DNA of 64,000 bases from Veillonella sp. DNF00869. GTDB lineage: Bacteria > Bacillota > Negativicutes > Veillonellales > Veillonellaceae. The stretch lies in the NCBI RefSeq assembly GCF_001553345.1, contig NZ_KQ960749.1:145397-209396 (forward strand), in the 5' to 3' direction. A program made the position numbers and the translations under genes. Below the pieces are notes generated by a model. It ran no database searches and was not told the DNA's origin. It saw nothing but the letters and a program-made list of their open reading frames with translations. This document shows, one piece after another, positions 49,795 to 61,052 of this stretch (its first letter is position 1; each line of letters opens with the position of its first letter).

Positions 49795-50802
49795 TTATTC
49801 GCTTTGAGATGTTAAGGAATCATTACTCTCATTGTAAGATTGTAATTTCTCTAGAATTTCTTCTACAGATTTTTTCCCTAAATTGCGGATTTTTCCTAAT
49901 TCGTTTTCTGATTTACCAGTTAAGTCACCGATAGTATGAATGTTAGCGCGTTTCAAACAATTGAAAGCACGAACAGACAACTCAAGATCTTCAATAGGAA
50001 TTGTCGTTGGTCCTTTAGGTTCAGCATCAATATCGCCACCTTCTTGACCATTTTCACCTGTTAATTCTGCTTCACTTTCCCCTACATTAATCATATCATG
50101 AGAATGAGCTAGTCGAGTAAAGTTTCCTAGATAGGAAATCATGATTGCTGCAGATTTAGCAATTGCATCAGATGCTGTAATAGAACCATTTGTCCAAACT
50201 TCTAAAGTAAGCTTATCAAAGTCCATTTCGTTGCCTACGCGGACATCGCTGACTTCATATTTTGCTCTTAGAATTGGCGAGAAGATAGAATCAATTGGAA
50301 TTTGACCAATCATATCATCTTCACGTTTATTCTTAGTAGATGGTACATATCCTTTACCGCGTTCGATACGCACATCCATTACAAGATGAGCTGCTTCATC
50401 CATTGTAGCAATTACCAATTCTGGATTTAAGACTTCGACTTCAGGAGGCATGAATTGAATCAAGTCACCTGCTGTTAATACTCCATCTTTACGAACATCG
50501 ATATGTACATCCATCGGTACAGGTGCTTCATCTTCAAGACGAATGCACAACTGTTTAAGGTTCAGAATAATATCGGATACATCCTCACGAACACCTTCAA
50601 TCGTAGAGAACTCATGAAGTACTCCGTCAATCTTGATGGAAGTAATTGCTGCTCCATCTAAGGATGAAAGCAAAATGCGACGCAAGCTATTACCGAGAGT
50701 AATACCATAACCACGATCCAATGGCTCGCATACGAATTTACCGTAGCGGCCATCTTCTGTCATTACTACTTTCTCGATTCTAAGTTTTTTTTCTTCGCTC
50801 AT
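49795..50802 (-). CDS. rpoA: RNA polymerase alpha subunit
   Basis: 335 residues. N-terminal dimerisation domain (1-230, with [22 protein letters not shown]), flexible linker, and C-terminal domain (about 255-320; [25 protein letters not shown]) that contacts UP elements and activators. Normally rpsD stands before it; here rpsK precedes it directly. Confidence 0.98.
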   Translation of the reverse strand: MSEEKKLRIEKVVMTEDGRYGKFVCEPLDRGYGITLGNSLRRILLSSLDGAAITSIKIDGVLHEFSTIEGVREDVSDIILNLKQLCIRLEDEAPVPMDVHIDVRKDGVLTAGDLIQFMPPEVEVLNPELVIATMDEAAHLVMDVRIERGKGYVPSTKNKREDDMIGQIPIDSIFSPILRAKYEVSDVRVGNEMDFDKLTLEVWTNGSITASDAIAKSAAIMISYLGNFTRLAHSHDMINVGESEAELTGENGQEGGDIDAEPKGPTTIPIEDLELSVRAFNCLKRANIHTIGDLTGKSENELGKIRNLGKKSVEEILEKLQSYNESNDSLTSQSE

Positions 50803-50853
50803 CAGGTATACCCTCCTCTAAAACTTGTCACTTTTCTAAGTATATAGCTCAGA

Positions 50854-51243
50854 TTATACGCGACGACGTTTTGGAGGACGACAGCCGTTATGAGGAATTG
50901 GAGTCACATCTTTAATGCTTGTTACTTCAAGACCAGCTGCTTGCAACGCACGAATCGCTGCTTCACGACCAGATCCTGGACCTTTAACAAATACTTCTAC
51001 AGTGCGAAGACCGTGTTCCATAGCTGCTTTTGCCGCTTGTTCAGCTGCCATTTGTGCTGCAAATGGAGTGGATTTACGGGAACCACGGAAACCTAGACCA
51101 CCAGCAGATGCCCAAGAAAGAGCATTACCGTTTACGTCTGTTACTGTAACGATAGTGTTGTTAAAAGTGGAGCGAATATGCGCTGCACCAGATTCGATAT
51201 GTTTCTTTTCTTTTCTTTTGGATCTAACTGTTTTCTTAGCCAC
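50854..51243 (-). CDS. rpsK: 30S ribosomal protein S11
   Basis: 129 residues from a GTG behind AAAGGAGGG. The central [12 protein letters not shown] and C-terminal [18 protein letters not shown] are family signatures. It sits on the platform of the small subunit and contacts S7. The following gene is rpoA, not rpsD. Confidence 0.98.
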   Translation of the reverse strand: MAKKTVRSKRKEKKHIESGAAHIRSTFNNTIVTVTDVNGNALSWASAGGLGFRGSRKSTPFAAQMAAEQAAKAAMEHGLRTVEVFVKGPGSGREAAIRALQAAGLEVTSIKDVTPIPHNGCRPPKRRRV

Positions 51244-51258
51244 AATATCCCTCCTTTA

Positions 51259-51627
51259 TTATTTCTTCTTACCTGCGATTGCTTTACGAGGACCCTTACG
51301 AGTACGAGCATTTGTCTTCGTACGTTGACCACGACATGGAAGTCCCATACGATGACGTTTACCGCGATAGGAGTTGATTTCAATTAAGCGTTTAATGTTA
51401 AGTGCTTCTTCACGACGAAGATCACCTTCTACTTTATACTCTGCATCAAGAAGTTCACGGATTTTAGCTACTTCATCTTCACTTAAATCACGAACGCGAG
51501 TATCTGGGTTGATACCAGTTTTTGCTAATACTTCTTTAGAAAGAGTAAGACCGATACCGTAAATATAAGTTAAACCAATTTCCACACGTTTGTCACGTGG
51601 TAAATCTACACCGGCTATACGTGCCAT
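51259..51627 (-). CDS. rpsM: 30S ribosomal protein S13
   Basis: 122 residues. [21 protein letters not shown] start, a helix-two-turn-helix near 15-45, and a basic C-terminal tail ([17 protein letters not shown]) that reaches the tRNAs. Head of the small subunit. Confidence 0.98.
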   Translation of the reverse strand: MARIAGVDLPRDKRVEIGLTYIYGIGLTLSKEVLAKTGINPDTRVRDLSEDEVAKIRELLDAEYKVEGDLRREEALNIKRLIEINSYRGKRHRMGLPCRGQRTKTNARTRKGPRKAIAGKKK

Positions 51628-51649
51628 CTATTCATCCACCTCCTATCAA

Positions 51650-51763
51650 TTATCCTTGTTTTTGTTTATGTTTTGGGTTTTCGCAAATAACCATTACACG
51701 GCCTTTACGTTTAATAATTTTACATTTTTCGCATATCTTTTTAACTGATGGTTTAACCTTCAT
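51650..51763 (-). CDS. rpmJ: 50S ribosomal protein L36
   Basis: 37 residues, too short to appear in most ORF lists: [15 protein letters not shown] at the start, [11 protein letters not shown] at the end. Cys11, Cys14, Cys27 and His32 form the zinc site (C+ form). An AGGAGG site lies 8 bases ahead of the ATG. Position between infA and rpsM is the canonical one. Confidence 0.97.
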   Translation of the reverse strand: MKVKPSVKKICEKCKIIKRKGRVMVICENPKHKQKQG

Positions 51764-51789
51764 AAGTACCTCCTTTGTGGATCCTATGC

Positions 51790-52008
51790 TTACTTAAAGC
51801 GATAGGTGATGCGACCACGGCTTAAGTCATATGGTGTCAGTTCCATAGTAACTTTATCACCAGGAAGGATACGGATAAAATTCATACGCATTTTACCTGA
51901 CACATGAGCCAAAACCACATGCCCATTTTCCAATTCAACTTGGAACATAGCATTTGGTAGTGCCTCAACGACCGTACCTTCCACTTCAATAACGTCTTCT
52001 TTTGACAT
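51790..52008 (-). CDS. infA: Translation initiation factor IF-1
   Basis: 72 residues, an S1-like OB fold ([39 protein letters not shown] middle). It blocks the ribosomal A site during initiation. No KOW-domain L14e-like gene lies between map and infA, as it does in some Firmicutes. Confidence 0.98.
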   Translation of the reverse strand: MSKEDVIEVEGTVVEALPNAMFQVELENGHVVLAHVSGKMRMNFIRILPGDKVTMELTPYDLSRGRITYRFK

Positions 52009-52031
52009 ATCTTTTATCCTCCGGTTACTGG

Positions 52032-52802
52032 TTATTGTATTAACCTCGGTGTATCACGCATAGTAAGTATTTCAGCACCATTTTCAGTAATGGCAATGGT
52101 ATGTTCAAAGTGAGCAGCTGGCTTACGGTCCATTGTGACCGCAGTCCAGTTGTCTTCAAGAACTCTTACTTTGTGCGTGCCCATAGTAATCATTGGCTCA
52201 ATACAGATGACCATTCCTGGTCTAAGTTCTGGACCTTTGCCCTTAGTACCATAATTTGGAACTTGTGGATCTTCATGCATGCTTTTTCCTAAACCATGTC
52301 CTACAAAATCTCGCACAACACCATATCTATGACGTTCTGCATGAGATTGTACGGCATGGGAAATATCTCCTACATGATTACCCGCTACAGCTTGTTCAAT
52401 CCCTTTGAAAAGACATTCCTCTGTAACTTTTAGTAATGCATAGACTTTAGGACTTACTTCTCCTACTGGAACAGTAATAGCAGAATCCCCATGATATCCA
52501 TTAATAGATGATACTAAATCAATGCTGATGACATCGCCATCTTTTAGTATACGAGATGCACTTGGAATCCCATGTACCACTTCATGATTTATGGAAGCAC
52601 AGATAGTTGCTGGATACCCATAGTAACCAATGCAGCTTGGAACTCCTCCATGACTGCGAATATATTCTTCGGCAAATTGGTCTAACTCAAGCGTTGAAAC
52701 ACCCGGCTTAACTAGTTTAGCAAGCTCGGTTAACGTTGCTGCTGTCAGTTGAGATGCCTTTCGGATATGCTCAATTTCTTCGGGCGATTTAAAAATAATC
52801 AT
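52032..52802 (-). CDS. map: Methionine aminopeptidase, type I
   Basis: 256 residues, pita-bread fold. Removes initiator Met from new proteins. Metal ligands: Asp in [19 protein letters not shown] (two Asp), His in [12 protein letters not shown] near 170, Glu in ICIEPMI near 204 and in the last strand. It starts 3 bp after the adk stop, so the two are translationally close. Confidence 0.97.
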   Translation of the reverse strand: MIIFKSPEEIEHIRKASQLTAATLTELAKLVKPGVSTLELDQFAEEYIRSHGGVPSCIGYYGYPATICASINHEVVHGIPSASRILKDGDVISIDLVSSINGYHGDSAITVPVGEVSPKVYALLKVTEECLFKGIEQAVAGNHVGDISHAVQSHAERHRYGVVRDFVGHGLGKSMHEDPQVPNYGTKGKGPELRPGMVICIEPMITMGTHKVRVLEDNWTAVTMDRKPAAHFEHTIAITENGAEILTMRDTPRLIQ

Positions 52803-52805
52803 TGA

Positions 52806-53369
52806 TTATTTCTCCAAAGCCGTAACGATATTTGCAAATACTGTGTCCACATCCTGTAAGCCGTTGATTTCTACATATTGACCACTATTACGATAGTAAT
52901 CGATCAATGGTTTAGTAGACTCTTCGTATACAGCAAGACGTTTCTGTACTGTTTCCGGTTTGTCATCATCACGATTTTCAAGACGTGCTCTTTCACTGAT
53001 GCGTCGAACCAACTCTTCAGAGGGCACACTTAAATTAAGTACAGCATCAAGAACGATGTTCATTTCTTTTAAAATCGCATCCAAAGAAACAGCTTGTGCT
53101 GTTGTTCGAGGGAAGCCATCTAAAATGAAACCTTGTTTACAGTCATCCTTGGACAAGCGTTCACGAACGATGCCAATGGTAACGCTATCTGGAACTAATT
53201 GTCCAGCATCCATATATTTCTTAGCTTCTAATCCTAATGGAGTAGATTCTTTTACAGCGGCACGGAACATGTCACCTGTAGAAATTTGAGGGATACCATA
53301 TTTTTCAATCAGACGAGCTGCCTGCGTGCCTTTACCAGCACCTGGAGGTCCCATTAATAAAATATACAT
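52806..53369 (-). CDS. adk: Adenylate kinase, short-lid form
   Basis: 187 residues. P-loop [11 protein letters not shown] (7-17), AMP site RDMF-like [10 protein letters not shown], and FPRTTAQA near 87. It is about 27 residues shorter than the usual 214 because the LID domain is cut down to a loop near 125 ([20 protein letters not shown]) with no zinc cysteines. This short form is known but less usual in the Firmicutes. Confidence 0.97.
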   Translation of the reverse strand: MYILLMGPPGAGKGTQAARLIEKYGIPQISTGDMFRAAVKESTPLGLEAKKYMDAGQLVPDSVTIGIVRERLSKDDCKQGFILDGFPRTTAQAVSLDAILKEMNIVLDAVLNLSVPSEELVRRISERARLENRDDDKPETVQKRLAVYEESTKPLIDYYRNSGQYVEINGLQDVDTVFANIVTALEK

Positions 53370-53380
53370 ATCATAATCTC

Positions 53381-54643
53381 CTATTTCACAAAGCCCTTAT
53401 ATTGGCGTGTTAATACTAAAGATTCTACTTGTTGCATTGTATCTAATGCTACGCCCACCACGATAAGTAGTGCTGTACCACCAAAGTACACACCTTGAAT
53501 ACCTGTCAATCCACCAATCATATTTGGTAAGATTGCAACGAAAGCTAAGAAAAATGCACCTACTAATGTAATCCGAGTCATTACTCGGTCTACATAGTCA
53601 GCAGTCGGTTTTCCTGGGCGAATACCTGGGATAAAACCACCGTGTTTTTTCATATTATCTGCCATATCCGTAATATTGATTGAGATAGCTGTATAGAAGT
53701 ATGTAAAAAATAAAATCAACACAGCATACAAAATAGTTTGTATCGGCGTTCCCCATTGGAAATAACTTGCAACTGTTTGTACCCAAGGTACTTGTACAAA
53801 TTGTGCCAATGTAGCTGGGAACATCAATATGGATGACGCAAAGATAATTGGGATAACCCCTGCTTGATTGACTTTCAACGGCAGGAATGTTGAGTGACCA
53901 CCATACATTTTTCGTCCTACTACGCGTTTAGCATATTGAATAGGAATTCGACGTTGGCCTTGTGTCACAGCAATTACAAGAACGATCATAGCTACCGCAA
54001 TGATAGCAAATAGAATCGCTTGAAATACATTAATTGTACCTACTTGTAGGTACTGGTAAATGGTTTGAACCCCATCAGGGAATCGCGCCACGATACCAGC
54101 AAAGATAATGAGAGAAATACCATTACCTATGCCATGAGCTGTAATTTGTTCTCCTACCCACATCAAGAAACATGTTCCTGCTGTCAAAATAATAGAGATT
54201 AGAATTACAGACATGAAGCTATTATCAATAAGTGCGTTGCTAGCACGTAATGCATAAGTCATACCAAAGGCTTGAATAAAGCCAAGAATTACTGTACCAT
54301 AACGTGTTACTTTAGCAATTTTTTTACGCCCTTCTTCTCCATCTTTACTCCATGCTTCAAATGTTGGTACTACCGCTCCTAACAATTGCATAATGATTGA
54401 TGCATTGATATAAGGAGTAATACTCATTGCAAAGATAGAGAACTTACTTAACGCACCACCGGCGAACAAATCTAGTAAACCAAATAAGTTACCACTGGTG
54501 AATAAGCTTTCAATAACAGATGCCTCTACGCCAGGTACCGGAATATGGATACCTAAGCGAAAGACAATGAACATAAGTAATGTATAAACTACTTTGTTGC
54601 GTAATTCCGTTACTTTTGTGATATTCAAGAGGCTATCTAGCAC
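53381..54643 (-). CDS. secY: Preprotein translocase subunit SecY
   Basis: 420 residues with ten membrane helices, the protein-conducting channel. Plug and pore-ring regions follow IHIPVPGV near 50 and the cytoplasmic loop 240-260 ([13 protein letters not shown]) is the ribosome/SecA contact. The start is GTG at 54643, one base after the rplO stop, preceded by AGAGGTGAT. Confidence 0.97.
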   Translation of the reverse strand: MLDSLLNITKVTELRNKVVYTLLMFIVFRLGIHIPVPGVEASVIESLFTSGNLFGLLDLFAGGALSKFSIFAMSITPYINASIIMQLLGAVVPTFEAWSKDGEEGRKKIAKVTRYGTVILGFIQAFGMTYALRASNALIDNSFMSVILISIILTAGTCFLMWVGEQITAHGIGNGISLIIFAGIVARFPDGVQTIYQYLQVGTINVFQAILFAIIAVAMIVLVIAVTQGQRRIPIQYAKRVVGRKMYGGHSTFLPLKVNQAGVIPIIFASSILMFPATLAQFVQVPWVQTVASYFQWGTPIQTILYAVLILFFTYFYTAISINITDMADNMKKHGGFIPGIRPGKPTADYVDRVMTRITLVGAFFLAFVAILPNMIGGLTGIQGVYFGGTALLIVVGVALDTMQQVESLVLTRQYKGFVK

Positions 54644-54644
54644 C

Positions 54645-55085
54645 CTAGATCACCTCTACTTTTCCACCTGCTGCTTCGATTTTTTCTACTGCAGATTTTG
54701 TAAATCCGTTAGCGATAACAGTTAATTTACGTTCTAAAGTTCCGTTACCAAGGATACGGATACCATCACGTACGTTTTTCAAAATACCAGCTTCAATAAG
54801 AGCTACTGGATCTACAGTTGCACCGTCTTCAAAACGATTCAATTGAGATACATTAACTTCTGCATATTGAAGTGCAAAGATATTTTTGAAACCACGTTTT
54901 GGTAAACGACGATAAAGAGGCATTTGGCCACCTTCGAAGCCAGTGCGCACACCGCCACCACTACGAGAATTTTGACCTTTTTGACCACGACCGGAAGTTT
55001 TACCTAAACCGGATCCAAGACCACGACCTACACGAGTACGAGTTTTTTTGGAACCTGCAGCCGGAGCTAATTCATGAAGTTTCAT
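54645..55085 (-). CDS. rplO: 50S ribosomal protein L15
   Basis: 146 residues. The Gly/Arg/Lys-rich N-terminal half ([21 protein letters not shown]) threads into 23S rRNA, followed by a globular C-terminal domain. Standard spc-operon place between rpmD and secY. Confidence 0.98.
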   Translation of the reverse strand: MKLHELAPAAGSKKTRTRVGRGLGSGLGKTSGRGQKGQNSRSGGGVRTGFEGGQMPLYRRLPKRGFKNIFALQYAEVNVSQLNRFEDGATVDPVALIEAGILKNVRDGIRILGNGTLERKLTVIANGFTKSAVEKIEAAGGKVEVI

Positions 55086-55104
55086 TCGTGCACCTCCTTA
55101 TCTA

Positions 55105-55284
55105 TTATACTTCTTCTACTTTTACTAAATGTCTAACTTTATGAAGCATACCTTCGATTTGAGGTGTCACTTCTTTAACTACTTGGGAGTTAGTTTTTTT
55201 CAATCCAAGAGCTTTAACAGTCGCACGTTGATCTGCAGGACGACCGATTAAGCTTTTTGTTAATGTTACTTTAACTTGTGCCAT
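55105..55284 (-). CDS. rpmD: 50S ribosomal protein L30
   Basis: 59 residues, starting [20 protein letters not shown] and ending KVEEV. Too short for many ORF callers. A ribosome site AAGGAGA-like is present and the gene lies between rpsE and rplO, its usual position. Confidence 0.97.
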   Translation of the reverse strand: MAQVKVTLTKSLIGRPADQRATVKALGLKKTNSQVVKEVTPQIEGMLHKVRHLVKVEEV

Positions 55285-55298
55285 TATTGGTCTCCTTA

Positions 55299-55799
55299 TT
55301 AACCGTAAATTTCTTCAAGAGTTTTGCCACGAAGTGCAGCCACGTCTTGAGCTCGTTTTAATTGAGCTAAACCTTCTAGTGTTGCGCGAACCATGTTGTT
55401 AGGATTAGAAGATCCTAAGGATTTAGTCAAGATATTACGAACACCAACTAATTCCAATACGGCACGAACTGGGCCACCAGCGATAACTCCAGTACCTTCT
55501 GCAGCTGGTTTCAAGAATACGCGACCTGCGCCGAATGTTCCTGTAACTGTGTGAGGGATTGTACCATTTTTAATAACAACATGAATAAGGTTTTTCTTAG
55601 CATCATCAATGCCTTTACGGATTGCATCAGGTACTTCCGCAGCTTTACCTAAGCCAACACCTACATGACCGTTGCCGTCACCAACAACTACAAGGGCGCT
55701 GAAGGAAAAACGACGACCACCTTTAACAACTTTGGCTACGCGGTTGATGAATACTACTCTTTCTTTAAGATCAAGAGTTGTGTAATCAATTCTTGCCAT
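55299..55799 (-). CDS. rpsE: 30S ribosomal protein S5
   Basis: 166 residues. An N-terminal double-stranded RNA-binding fold ([27 protein letters not shown]) and a C-terminal domain; contributes to decoding accuracy and mRNA unwinding. Confidence 0.98.
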   Translation of the reverse strand: MARIDYTTLDLKERVVFINRVAKVVKGGRRFSFSALVVVGDGNGHVGVGLGKAAEVPDAIRKGIDDAKKNLIHVVIKNGTIPHTVTGTFGAGRVFLKPAAEGTGVIAGGPVRAVLELVGVRNILTKSLGSSNPNNMVRATLEGLAQLKRAQDVAALRGKTLEEIYG

Positions 55800-55817
55800 G
55801 TCTATAGTTCCTCCTTC

Positions 55818-56180
55818 TTAGAATTTTAAGCCTGCTTCACGAGCACCTTCTGCAAGGGCTGCTACACGACCATGATAAATGTAACCACCGCGGTCAAATA
55901 CTACTGTATCGATACCTGCAGCAATTGCTTTTTTCGCAACAGCTTCACCAACTGCTTTAGCAGCAGCTACGTTACCGCCGTAGGAAAGATTTAATTCTTT
56001 ATCTTGAGAGCTAGCAGATACTAATGTTTTGCCAGCTACGTCATCAATGACTTGAGCATAAATATTGCTTAAAGAACGATATACGTTCAAGCGAGGACGT
56101 GCAGCCGTACCGGAAATGTGACGACGTAAACGTAAATGACGTTTTGCACGAGCAATTTTGCGTTTGGATGTTCCTGCCAA
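55818..56180 (-). CDS. rplR: 50S ribosomal protein L18
   Basis: About 120 residues, start set at the TTG at 56180: AGGAG (56189-56193 on the other strand) is eight bases ahead of it. The longer frame opens with a GTG at 56189 that overlaps the Shine-Dalgarno itself and so cannot be used. The protein begins [19 protein letters not shown] after Met and binds 5S rRNA. Confidence 0.9.
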   Translation of the reverse strand: MAGTSKRKIARAKRHLRLRRHISGTAARPRLNVYRSLSNIYAQVIDDVAGKTLVSASSQDKELNLSYGGNVAAAKAVGEAVAKKAIAAGIDTVVFDRGGYIYHGRVAALAEGAREAGLKF

Positions 56181-56211
56181 GATGTCCACTCCTTTCTAAT
56201 GTAAACTGTTA

Positions 56212-56757
56212 TTACTTACCTTTAGCGCCAGCTTTACCTGCTTTACGACGAACAACTTCGCCTTCGTAACGGATACCTTTACCTTTGTAAGGTTCTGGTT
56301 TTCTCCATTTACGAATATCAGCTGCTACTGCACCAACAACTTCTTTGTCAGCACCAGAAACAACGATTTTATTAGGAGCTGGGACATCGATTGTAATACC
56401 AGCAGGAGCTTCCATCTCTACTGGATGGGAGAAGCCCAATGTTAAAGCAAGTTTGTTACCTTGCTTAGCCGCTCTGTAACCAACGCCATTGATTTCTAAA
56501 GTTTTAGTAAAGCCTTCATGTACGCCTGTTACCATATTTGCAACAAGAGCACGAGTTAAACCGTGTAAAGAACGGTGTTCTTTTCCATCGCTAGGACGAG
56601 TTACTGTGATTACATTTTCTTCAACAGCAATGTTAATATCCGGATGGAAAGTACGAGTTAATTCACCTTTTGCACCCTTAACTGTTAACGTATTCTCGTT
56701 TTGAGATACTGTTACGCCAGCTGGGATCTCGATAGGCATTCTACCGACACGTGACAT
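56212..56757 (-). CDS. rplF: 50S ribosomal protein L6
   Basis: 181 residues with two similar RNA-binding domains; the end [22 protein letters not shown] is the family signature. Located at the base of the stalk. Confidence 0.98.
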   Translation of the reverse strand: MSRVGRMPIEIPAGVTVSQNENTLTVKGAKGELTRTFHPDINIAVEENVITVTRPSDGKEHRSLHGLTRALVANMVTGVHEGFTKTLEINGVGYRAAKQGNKLALTLGFSHPVEMEAPAGITIDVPAPNKIVVSGADKEVVGAVAADIRKWRKPEPYKGKGIRYEGEVVRRKAGKAGAKGK

Positions 56758-56781
56758 TCTTTCTACCTCCTATTGCTATGA

Positions 56782-57180
56782 TTACCAAACGTAAGCGATT
56801 ACTTCGCCACCTAAGCCTTCTTTACGAGCTTGTTTGTCGCTCATAATGCCTTTAGATGTAGAAATAACTGCAATACCTAAACCACCAAGTACGCGAGGAA
56901 GTTCTTCCTTTTTCGCGTATACACGTAGGCCTGGTTTAGAGATACGTTTAATACCGGTAATTACTTTTTCATTATTAGAACCATATTTCAATGTTACTTT
57001 TAAAGTAGCATGTTTTTCATTTTCAATTGTTTCAACTTCCTTAACGAAACCTTCGTCTTTAAGGATAGCTAAAACAGCAGCCTTCATTTTAGAAGCAGGG
57101 ATTTCAACTGTTTCATGAAGTGCAGAGTTTGCATTACGGATGCGAGTCAGCATATCCGCAATCGGATCTGTCATTACCAT
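56782..57180 (-). CDS. rpsH: 30S ribosomal protein S8
   Basis: 132 residues beginning [18 protein letters not shown], as in Bacillus S8. Start at 57180 fits the AGGAGG ten bases upstream better than the second ATG. Binds helix 21 of 16S rRNA; often the repressor of the spc operon in other bacteria. Confidence 0.98.
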   Translation of the reverse strand: MVMTDPIADMLTRIRNANSALHETVEIPASKMKAAVLAILKDEGFVKEVETIENEKHATLKVTLKYGSNNEKVITGIKRISKPGLRVYAKKEELPRVLGGLGIAVISTSKGIMSDKQARKEGLGGEVIAYVW

Positions 57181-57208
57181 CTTCTAAAAACCTCCTCTCG
57201 TTATCCTA

Positions 57209-57478
57209 TTACCAACTAGCTTTTTTCACGCCAGGGATTTGTCCTTTGTACGCCAATTCACGGAACGCAATACGGCTAATACCGAATTTGCGTATATAAC
57301 CATGAGGACGACCTGTTAAGTTGCAACGGTTGTGCAAGCGTGTTGGGGATGCGTTGGCAGGTAATTTGGATAAACCTTCATAATCGCCTGCTGCTTTTAA
57401 CGCTTCGCGTTTTGCTGCATATTTTGCAACGATACGTGCACGTTTTTTCTCACGTTCGATCATAGATTTTTTAGCCAT
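57209..57478 (-). CDS. rpsN: 30S ribosomal protein S14 (zinc-free long form)
   Basis: 89 residues without the paired CxxC zinc motif of the 61-residue form; one Cys only ([16 protein letters not shown]). The zinc-free paralogue is usually an accessory, zinc-starvation copy in Bacillus, but here it occupies the main operon place. Confidence 0.97.
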   Translation of the reverse strand: MAKKSMIEREKKRARIVAKYAAKREALKAAGDYEGLSKLPANASPTRLHNRCNLTGRPHGYIRKFGISRIAFRELAYKGQIPGVKKASW

Positions 57479-57495
57479 CTATCGTTTCCTCCTAA

Positions 57496-58035
57496 TTATT
57501 TTTCAAAAGGCATGCCGAATTGTGCCAATAATTCACGAGCTTCTTCGTCAGTGTTAGCTGTTGTTACGAAGATAATATCCATACCTGTTACTCGTTCTAC
57601 TTGATCGTATTCGATTTCAGGGAAGATTAATTGCTCTTTAAGGCCCAATGCATAGTTACCACGACCATCAAACGCTTTAGCGCTGATACCACGGAAGTCA
57701 CGCACGCGAGGCAATGCCGCATTAATCAATTTATCGAGGAATTCATACATGCGTTCGCCACGAAGAGTTACTTTTGTGCCAAGAGGCATACCTTCACGAA
57801 CTTTGAAGTTCGCAATGGATTTTTTCGCGCGAGTTACGACTGGTTTTTGACCAGCGATAATTTCTAAATCTTTAACAGCTGCGTCCAATGCTTTGGAATT
57901 ACCAACAGCATCGCCTACGCCGATATTGATTACGATTTTTTCTAATTTAGGAATTTCCATTACGTTGCCATATTGGAATTTCTCTTGTAAAGCCTTCTTA
58001 ATTTCAGAAGTATATTTTTCTTGTAAACGAGACAT
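57496..58035 (-). CDS. rplE: 50S ribosomal protein L5
   Basis: 179 residues. [14 protein letters not shown] near 32 and [20 protein letters not shown] near 90 are family motifs. Binds 5S rRNA and contacts the P-site tRNA. Confidence 0.98.
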   Translation of the reverse strand: MSRLQEKYTSEIKKALQEKFQYGNVMEIPKLEKIVINIGVGDAVGNSKALDAAVKDLEIIAGQKPVVTRAKKSIANFKVREGMPLGTKVTLRGERMYEFLDKLINAALPRVRDFRGISAKAFDGRGNYALGLKEQLIFPEIEYDQVERVTGMDIIFVTTANTDEEARELLAQFGMPFEK

Positions 58036-58063
58036 TTTGTAAAAGACCTCCTTTCCTTATCAA

Positions 58064-58381
58064 TTAAAGTTTAGCGCCACTTTTAACAGCTACACGAACT
58101 AAAGAACCATTTTCCTCAACTTTTTTAGTACGAGTTGGAACTTTTTGTTCAGGATCTAACACCATTACATTGGATACATGGATTGTACCTTCTTTTTCAA
58201 TGATGCCACCTTGAGGGTTCGCTTGGCTAGGTTTTGTATGACGTTTAACTAGGTTAAGACCTTTTACAGTTACTCGTTCTTTTTTGATATCAACAGCGAT
58301 GATTTCGCCTTGTTTACCTTTTTCCTTGCCGGAGATAACAACAACTGTATCACCTTTTTTAACATGTAGTTTTTGGGACAT
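58064..58381 (-). CDS. rplX: 50S ribosomal protein L24
   Basis: 105 residues from the ATG at 58381 (AAGGAGGAG upstream). The longer frame to 58417 overlaps rplN and is rejected. KOW motif: [19 protein letters not shown] near 8-26. Assembly initiator of the large subunit. Confidence 0.97.
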   Translation of the reverse strand: MSQKLHVKKGDTVVVISGKEKGKQGEIIAVDIKKERVTVKGLNLVKRHTKPSQANPQGGIIEKEGTIHVSNVMVLDPEQKVPTRTKKVEENGSLVRVAVKSGAKL

Positions 58382-58397
58382 GTTGAGCTCCTCCTTC

Positions 58398-58766
58398 TTA
58401 TAACACTTCTGGAGCAAGGGAGATAATTTTCATGAAATCCTTTTCACGAAGTTCTCTTGCTACAGGTCCGAAAATACGAGTTCCGCGAGGGCTTTTGTCG
58501 TCTTTAATAACTACAGCAGCGTTCTCATCGAAACGGATATAGGAACCATCTTGACGACGGATGCCTTTTTTAGAACGAACAATAACGGCTTTTACAACGT
58601 CGCCTTTCTTGACAACGCCACCGGGTGATGCATCTTTTACAGAAGCAACGATTACGTCACCAATATTGCCAAATTTACGGTAAGAACCGCCCATCACTTG
58701 GATGCACATAATGCGTTTCGCACCAGTGTTATCGGCAACATTCAAAATTGTTTGTTGCTGGATCAT
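58398..58766 (-). CDS. rplN: 50S ribosomal protein L14
   Basis: 122 residues, [21 protein letters not shown] start. Subunit-interface protein near the GTPase centre. Confidence 0.98.
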   Translation of the reverse strand: MIQQQTILNVADNTGAKRIMCIQVMGGSYRKFGNIGDVIVASVKDASPGGVVKKGDVVKAVIVRSKKGIRRQDGSYIRFDENAAVVIKDDKSPRGTRIFGPVARELREKDFMKIISLAPEVL

Positions 58767-58790
58767 GACTTTTCCTCCTTACATCACTGA

Positions 58791-59051
58791 TTATTTTTGT
58801 CTTTCAATAATTTCTACAACTCTCCAACGTTTATCTTTAGATAATGGACGAGTTTCTACGATTTTTACGATATCGCCAATTAAGCATTCGTTATTTTCAT
58901 CATGAGCTTTAAAACGTTTGCTTGTTACCATTGGCTTGCTATATAATTCGTGAGGTACTTTACGATCGATTTGTACAACAACTGTTTTATCCATTTTGTT
59001 GCTTACAACTTTACCTACACGTGCTTTTCGTACATTTCTTACTTCTGCCAC
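58791..59051 (-). CDS. rpsQ: 30S ribosomal protein S17
   Basis: 86 residues from the GTG at 59051, which has AGGAGG nine bases ahead; the ATG-started longer frame (59081) would place the Shine-Dalgarno inside the gene and gives ten extra residues not known in S17. The OB fold begins [21 protein letters not shown]. Confidence 0.94.
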   Translation of the reverse strand: MAEVRNVRKARVGKVVSNKMDKTVVVQIDRKVPHELYSKPMVTSKRFKAHDENNECLIGDIVKIVETRPLSKDKRWRVVEIIERQK

Positions 59052-59090
59052 GACTTTAAGCCTCCTATTCAATCCAAACAAAATTTGTTA

Positions 59091-59291
59091 TTATGCGTTA
59101 CCTTTAATTTCTTCTTCTCGTTGTACAGTTTTGATACGAGCGATAGTTTTTTTAACTTCACGGATACGCATTGGATTTTCTAATTGACCAGTAGCGAGTT
59201 GAAAACGTAGGTTAAACAACTCTTCTTTCAATTCGGAAACTTTAGTGTTCAACTCGGCAGCGCTCAAATTGCGAATGTCATTAACCTTCAT
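59091..59291 (-). CDS. rpmC: 50S ribosomal protein L29
   Basis: 66 residues, two long helices ([20 protein letters not shown]). Overlaps the rplP end by 11 bp. Lies at the tunnel exit near L23, where signal recognition particle and trigger factor dock. Confidence 0.98.
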   Translation of the reverse strand: MKVNDIRNLSAAELNTKVSELKEELFNLRFQLATGQLENPMRIREVKKTIARIKTVQREEEIKGNA

Positions 59292-59718
59292 TTACGTCAC
59301 CACCCAATTCTTTACCCTTAACAACGAACTTCGTTTTGATTGGAAGTTTATGGCTTGCAAGACGCATAGCTTCGCGAGCCACTACTTCTGGAACGCCGTT
59401 CATTTCAAACATTACACGTCCTGGGCGAACTACTGCTACCCATTTTTCTGGAGAACCTTTACCGGAACCCATACGAACGCCTGCTGGTTTTGCAGTGATT
59501 GGTTTATCAGGGAAAATTTTAATCCAAACTTTACCACCACGTTTAATGTAACGTGTCATAGCAATACGGGCTGCTTCGATTTGACGGTTTGTGATCCAAG
59601 ATGGCTCTAATGCTACTAAACCGAAATCACCATGAGCAACTTTGTTACCACGCATTGCACGGCCTTTCATACGACCGCGGAATTGTTTACGATGTTTTAC
59701 GCGCTTTGGAATTAGCAT
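59281..59718 (-). CDS. rplP: 50S ribosomal protein L16
   Basis: 145 residues: [19 protein letters not shown] start, [20 protein letters not shown] near 75-95. Binds near the A-site tRNA; overlaps rpsC by one base. Confidence 0.98.
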   Translation of the reverse strand: MLIPKRVKHRKQFRGRMKGRAMRGNKVAHGDFGLVALEPSWITNRQIEAARIAMTRYIKRGGKVWIKIFPDKPITAKPAGVRMGSGKGSPEKWVAVVRPGRVMFEMNGVPEVVAREAMRLASHKLPIKTKFVVKGKELGGDVNEG

Positions 59719-60383
59719 TAGTTGTCACCTTCTTCCTTTTTAGATGTTTGTTTAGCTTCCGGCAAAACTTCACCTTTGTAGATCCATACTTTAATACCGA
59801 TGCAACCATATGTTGTATGTGCTTCTGCTGTTGCATAGTCGATATTTGCACGAAGTGTATGAAGTGGAATGGAACCTTCACGGTAAGATTCGCTACGAGC
59901 GATCTCTGCACCACCAAGACGACCGGATACCATTACTTTGATACCGTTAGCGCCTAAACGCATAGTGCGACCTACTGCTTGTTTCATTGCACGACGGAAG
60001 CTTACACGGCGTTCCAATTGACTAGCAATGCTTTCAGCAACAAGTTGAGCTTCCATGTCTACTTGTTTAATTTCAGCAATGTTTACATCGATTTGTTTAT
60101 CTGTAAAACGTTTTAACTCTTTACGGATATCTTCGATACCTTGTCCACCTTTACCGATAACCATACCTGGTTTAGCTGTGTGGATAGTTACTTTAATACG
60201 TTTATTTGTACGCTCAATTTCAATGCGGGAAATACCAGCAATGAAAAGTGTTTTCTTCAAGAAAGTACGAATTTTTACGTCTTCATGAAGGTTAGATGCG
60301 AAATCTTTATCAGCATACCATTTTGCGTCCCAATCTTTTACGATACCAACACGCAAGCCATGTGGATTTACTTTTTGACCCAC
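59718..60383 (-). CDS. rpsC: 30S ribosomal protein S3
   Basis: 221 residues from a GTG behind AGGAGG. KH domain with [19 protein letters not shown] near 55-73; part of the mRNA entry helicase. Confidence 0.98.
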   Translation of the reverse strand: MGQKVNPHGLRVGIVKDWDAKWYADKDFASNLHEDVKIRTFLKKTLFIAGISRIEIERTNKRIKVTIHTAKPGMVIGKGGQGIEDIRKELKRFTDKQIDVNIAEIKQVDMEAQLVAESIASQLERRVSFRRAMKQAVGRTMRLGANGIKVMVSGRLGGAEIARSESYREGSIPLHTLRANIDYATAEAHTTYGCIGIKVWIYKGEVLPEAKQTSKKEEGDN

Positions 60384-60401
60384 TCTGTTTCCCTCCTTCG
60401 A

Positions 60402-60737
60402 TTAAGCTCTTTCTTTAACAACTACTGTTACGTGGCTAGAACGTTTCAAAATTTTGAAAGCCTGTCCACGGGAACGAGGATGAATGCGTTTCATTGTTGG
60501 GCCTTGATCAACAAAGATCTCGGACACATAAAGATTATCTACATTCATATCAAAATTGTGTTCTGCATTTGCAATAGCAGATGTCAAAACTTTAGTTACT
60601 ACATCGGCGCCAACTTTCGGAGTAAACTTCAAGATGGCAAATGCTTCGCCGATGTTTTTACCGCGCACTAAATCTGCAACGATGCGGATTTTACGAGGCG
60701 CAATACGAATATGTCTAGCGATTGCTTTTGCTTCCAT
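60402..60737 (-). CDS. rplV: 50S ribosomal protein L22
   Basis: 111 residues. [26 protein letters not shown] start; the hairpin (about 80-100) lines the exit tunnel, a macrolide-resistance site in other bacteria. Confidence 0.98.
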   Translation of the reverse strand: MEAKAIARHIRIAPRKIRIVADLVRGKNIGEAFAILKFTPKVGADVVTKVLTSAIANAEHNFDMNVDNLYVSEIFVDQGPTMKRIHPRSRGQAFKILKRSSHVTVVVKERA

Positions 60738-60748
60738 GTTAAATCCTC

Positions 60749-61030
60749 CTATTTTCTGCCTGTAGATTTTTCGTCCTTACCATGACCTTTATAAGTACGT
60801 GTAGGAGCGAACTCACCTAATTTATGACCTACCATATCTTCTGTAATGAATACAGGTACATGTTTGCGACCATCATGCACAGCAATCGTATGGCCTACAA
60901 ATTGTGGGAAAATAGTAGATGCACGGGACCAGGTTTTTACTACTTTTTTATCATTAGTTTCATTTAAGGCATCAATTTTTTTCAGAAGAGATTCTGCAAC
61001 AAAAGGGCCTTTTTTAATTGATCTGGACAC
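60749..61030 (-). CDS. rpsS: 30S ribosomal protein S19
   Basis: 93 residues from a GTG behind [27 protein letters not shown] start and [17 protein letters not shown] end are diagnostic. Head of the 30S subunit, contacts S13. Confidence 0.98.
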   Translation of the reverse strand: MSRSIKKGPFVAESLLKKIDALNETNDKKVVKTWSRASTIFPQFVGHTIAVHDGRKHVPVFITEDMVGHKLGEFAPTRTYKGHGKDEKSTGRK

Positions 61031-61052
61031 TGTTATATCTCCTTCCTATATC

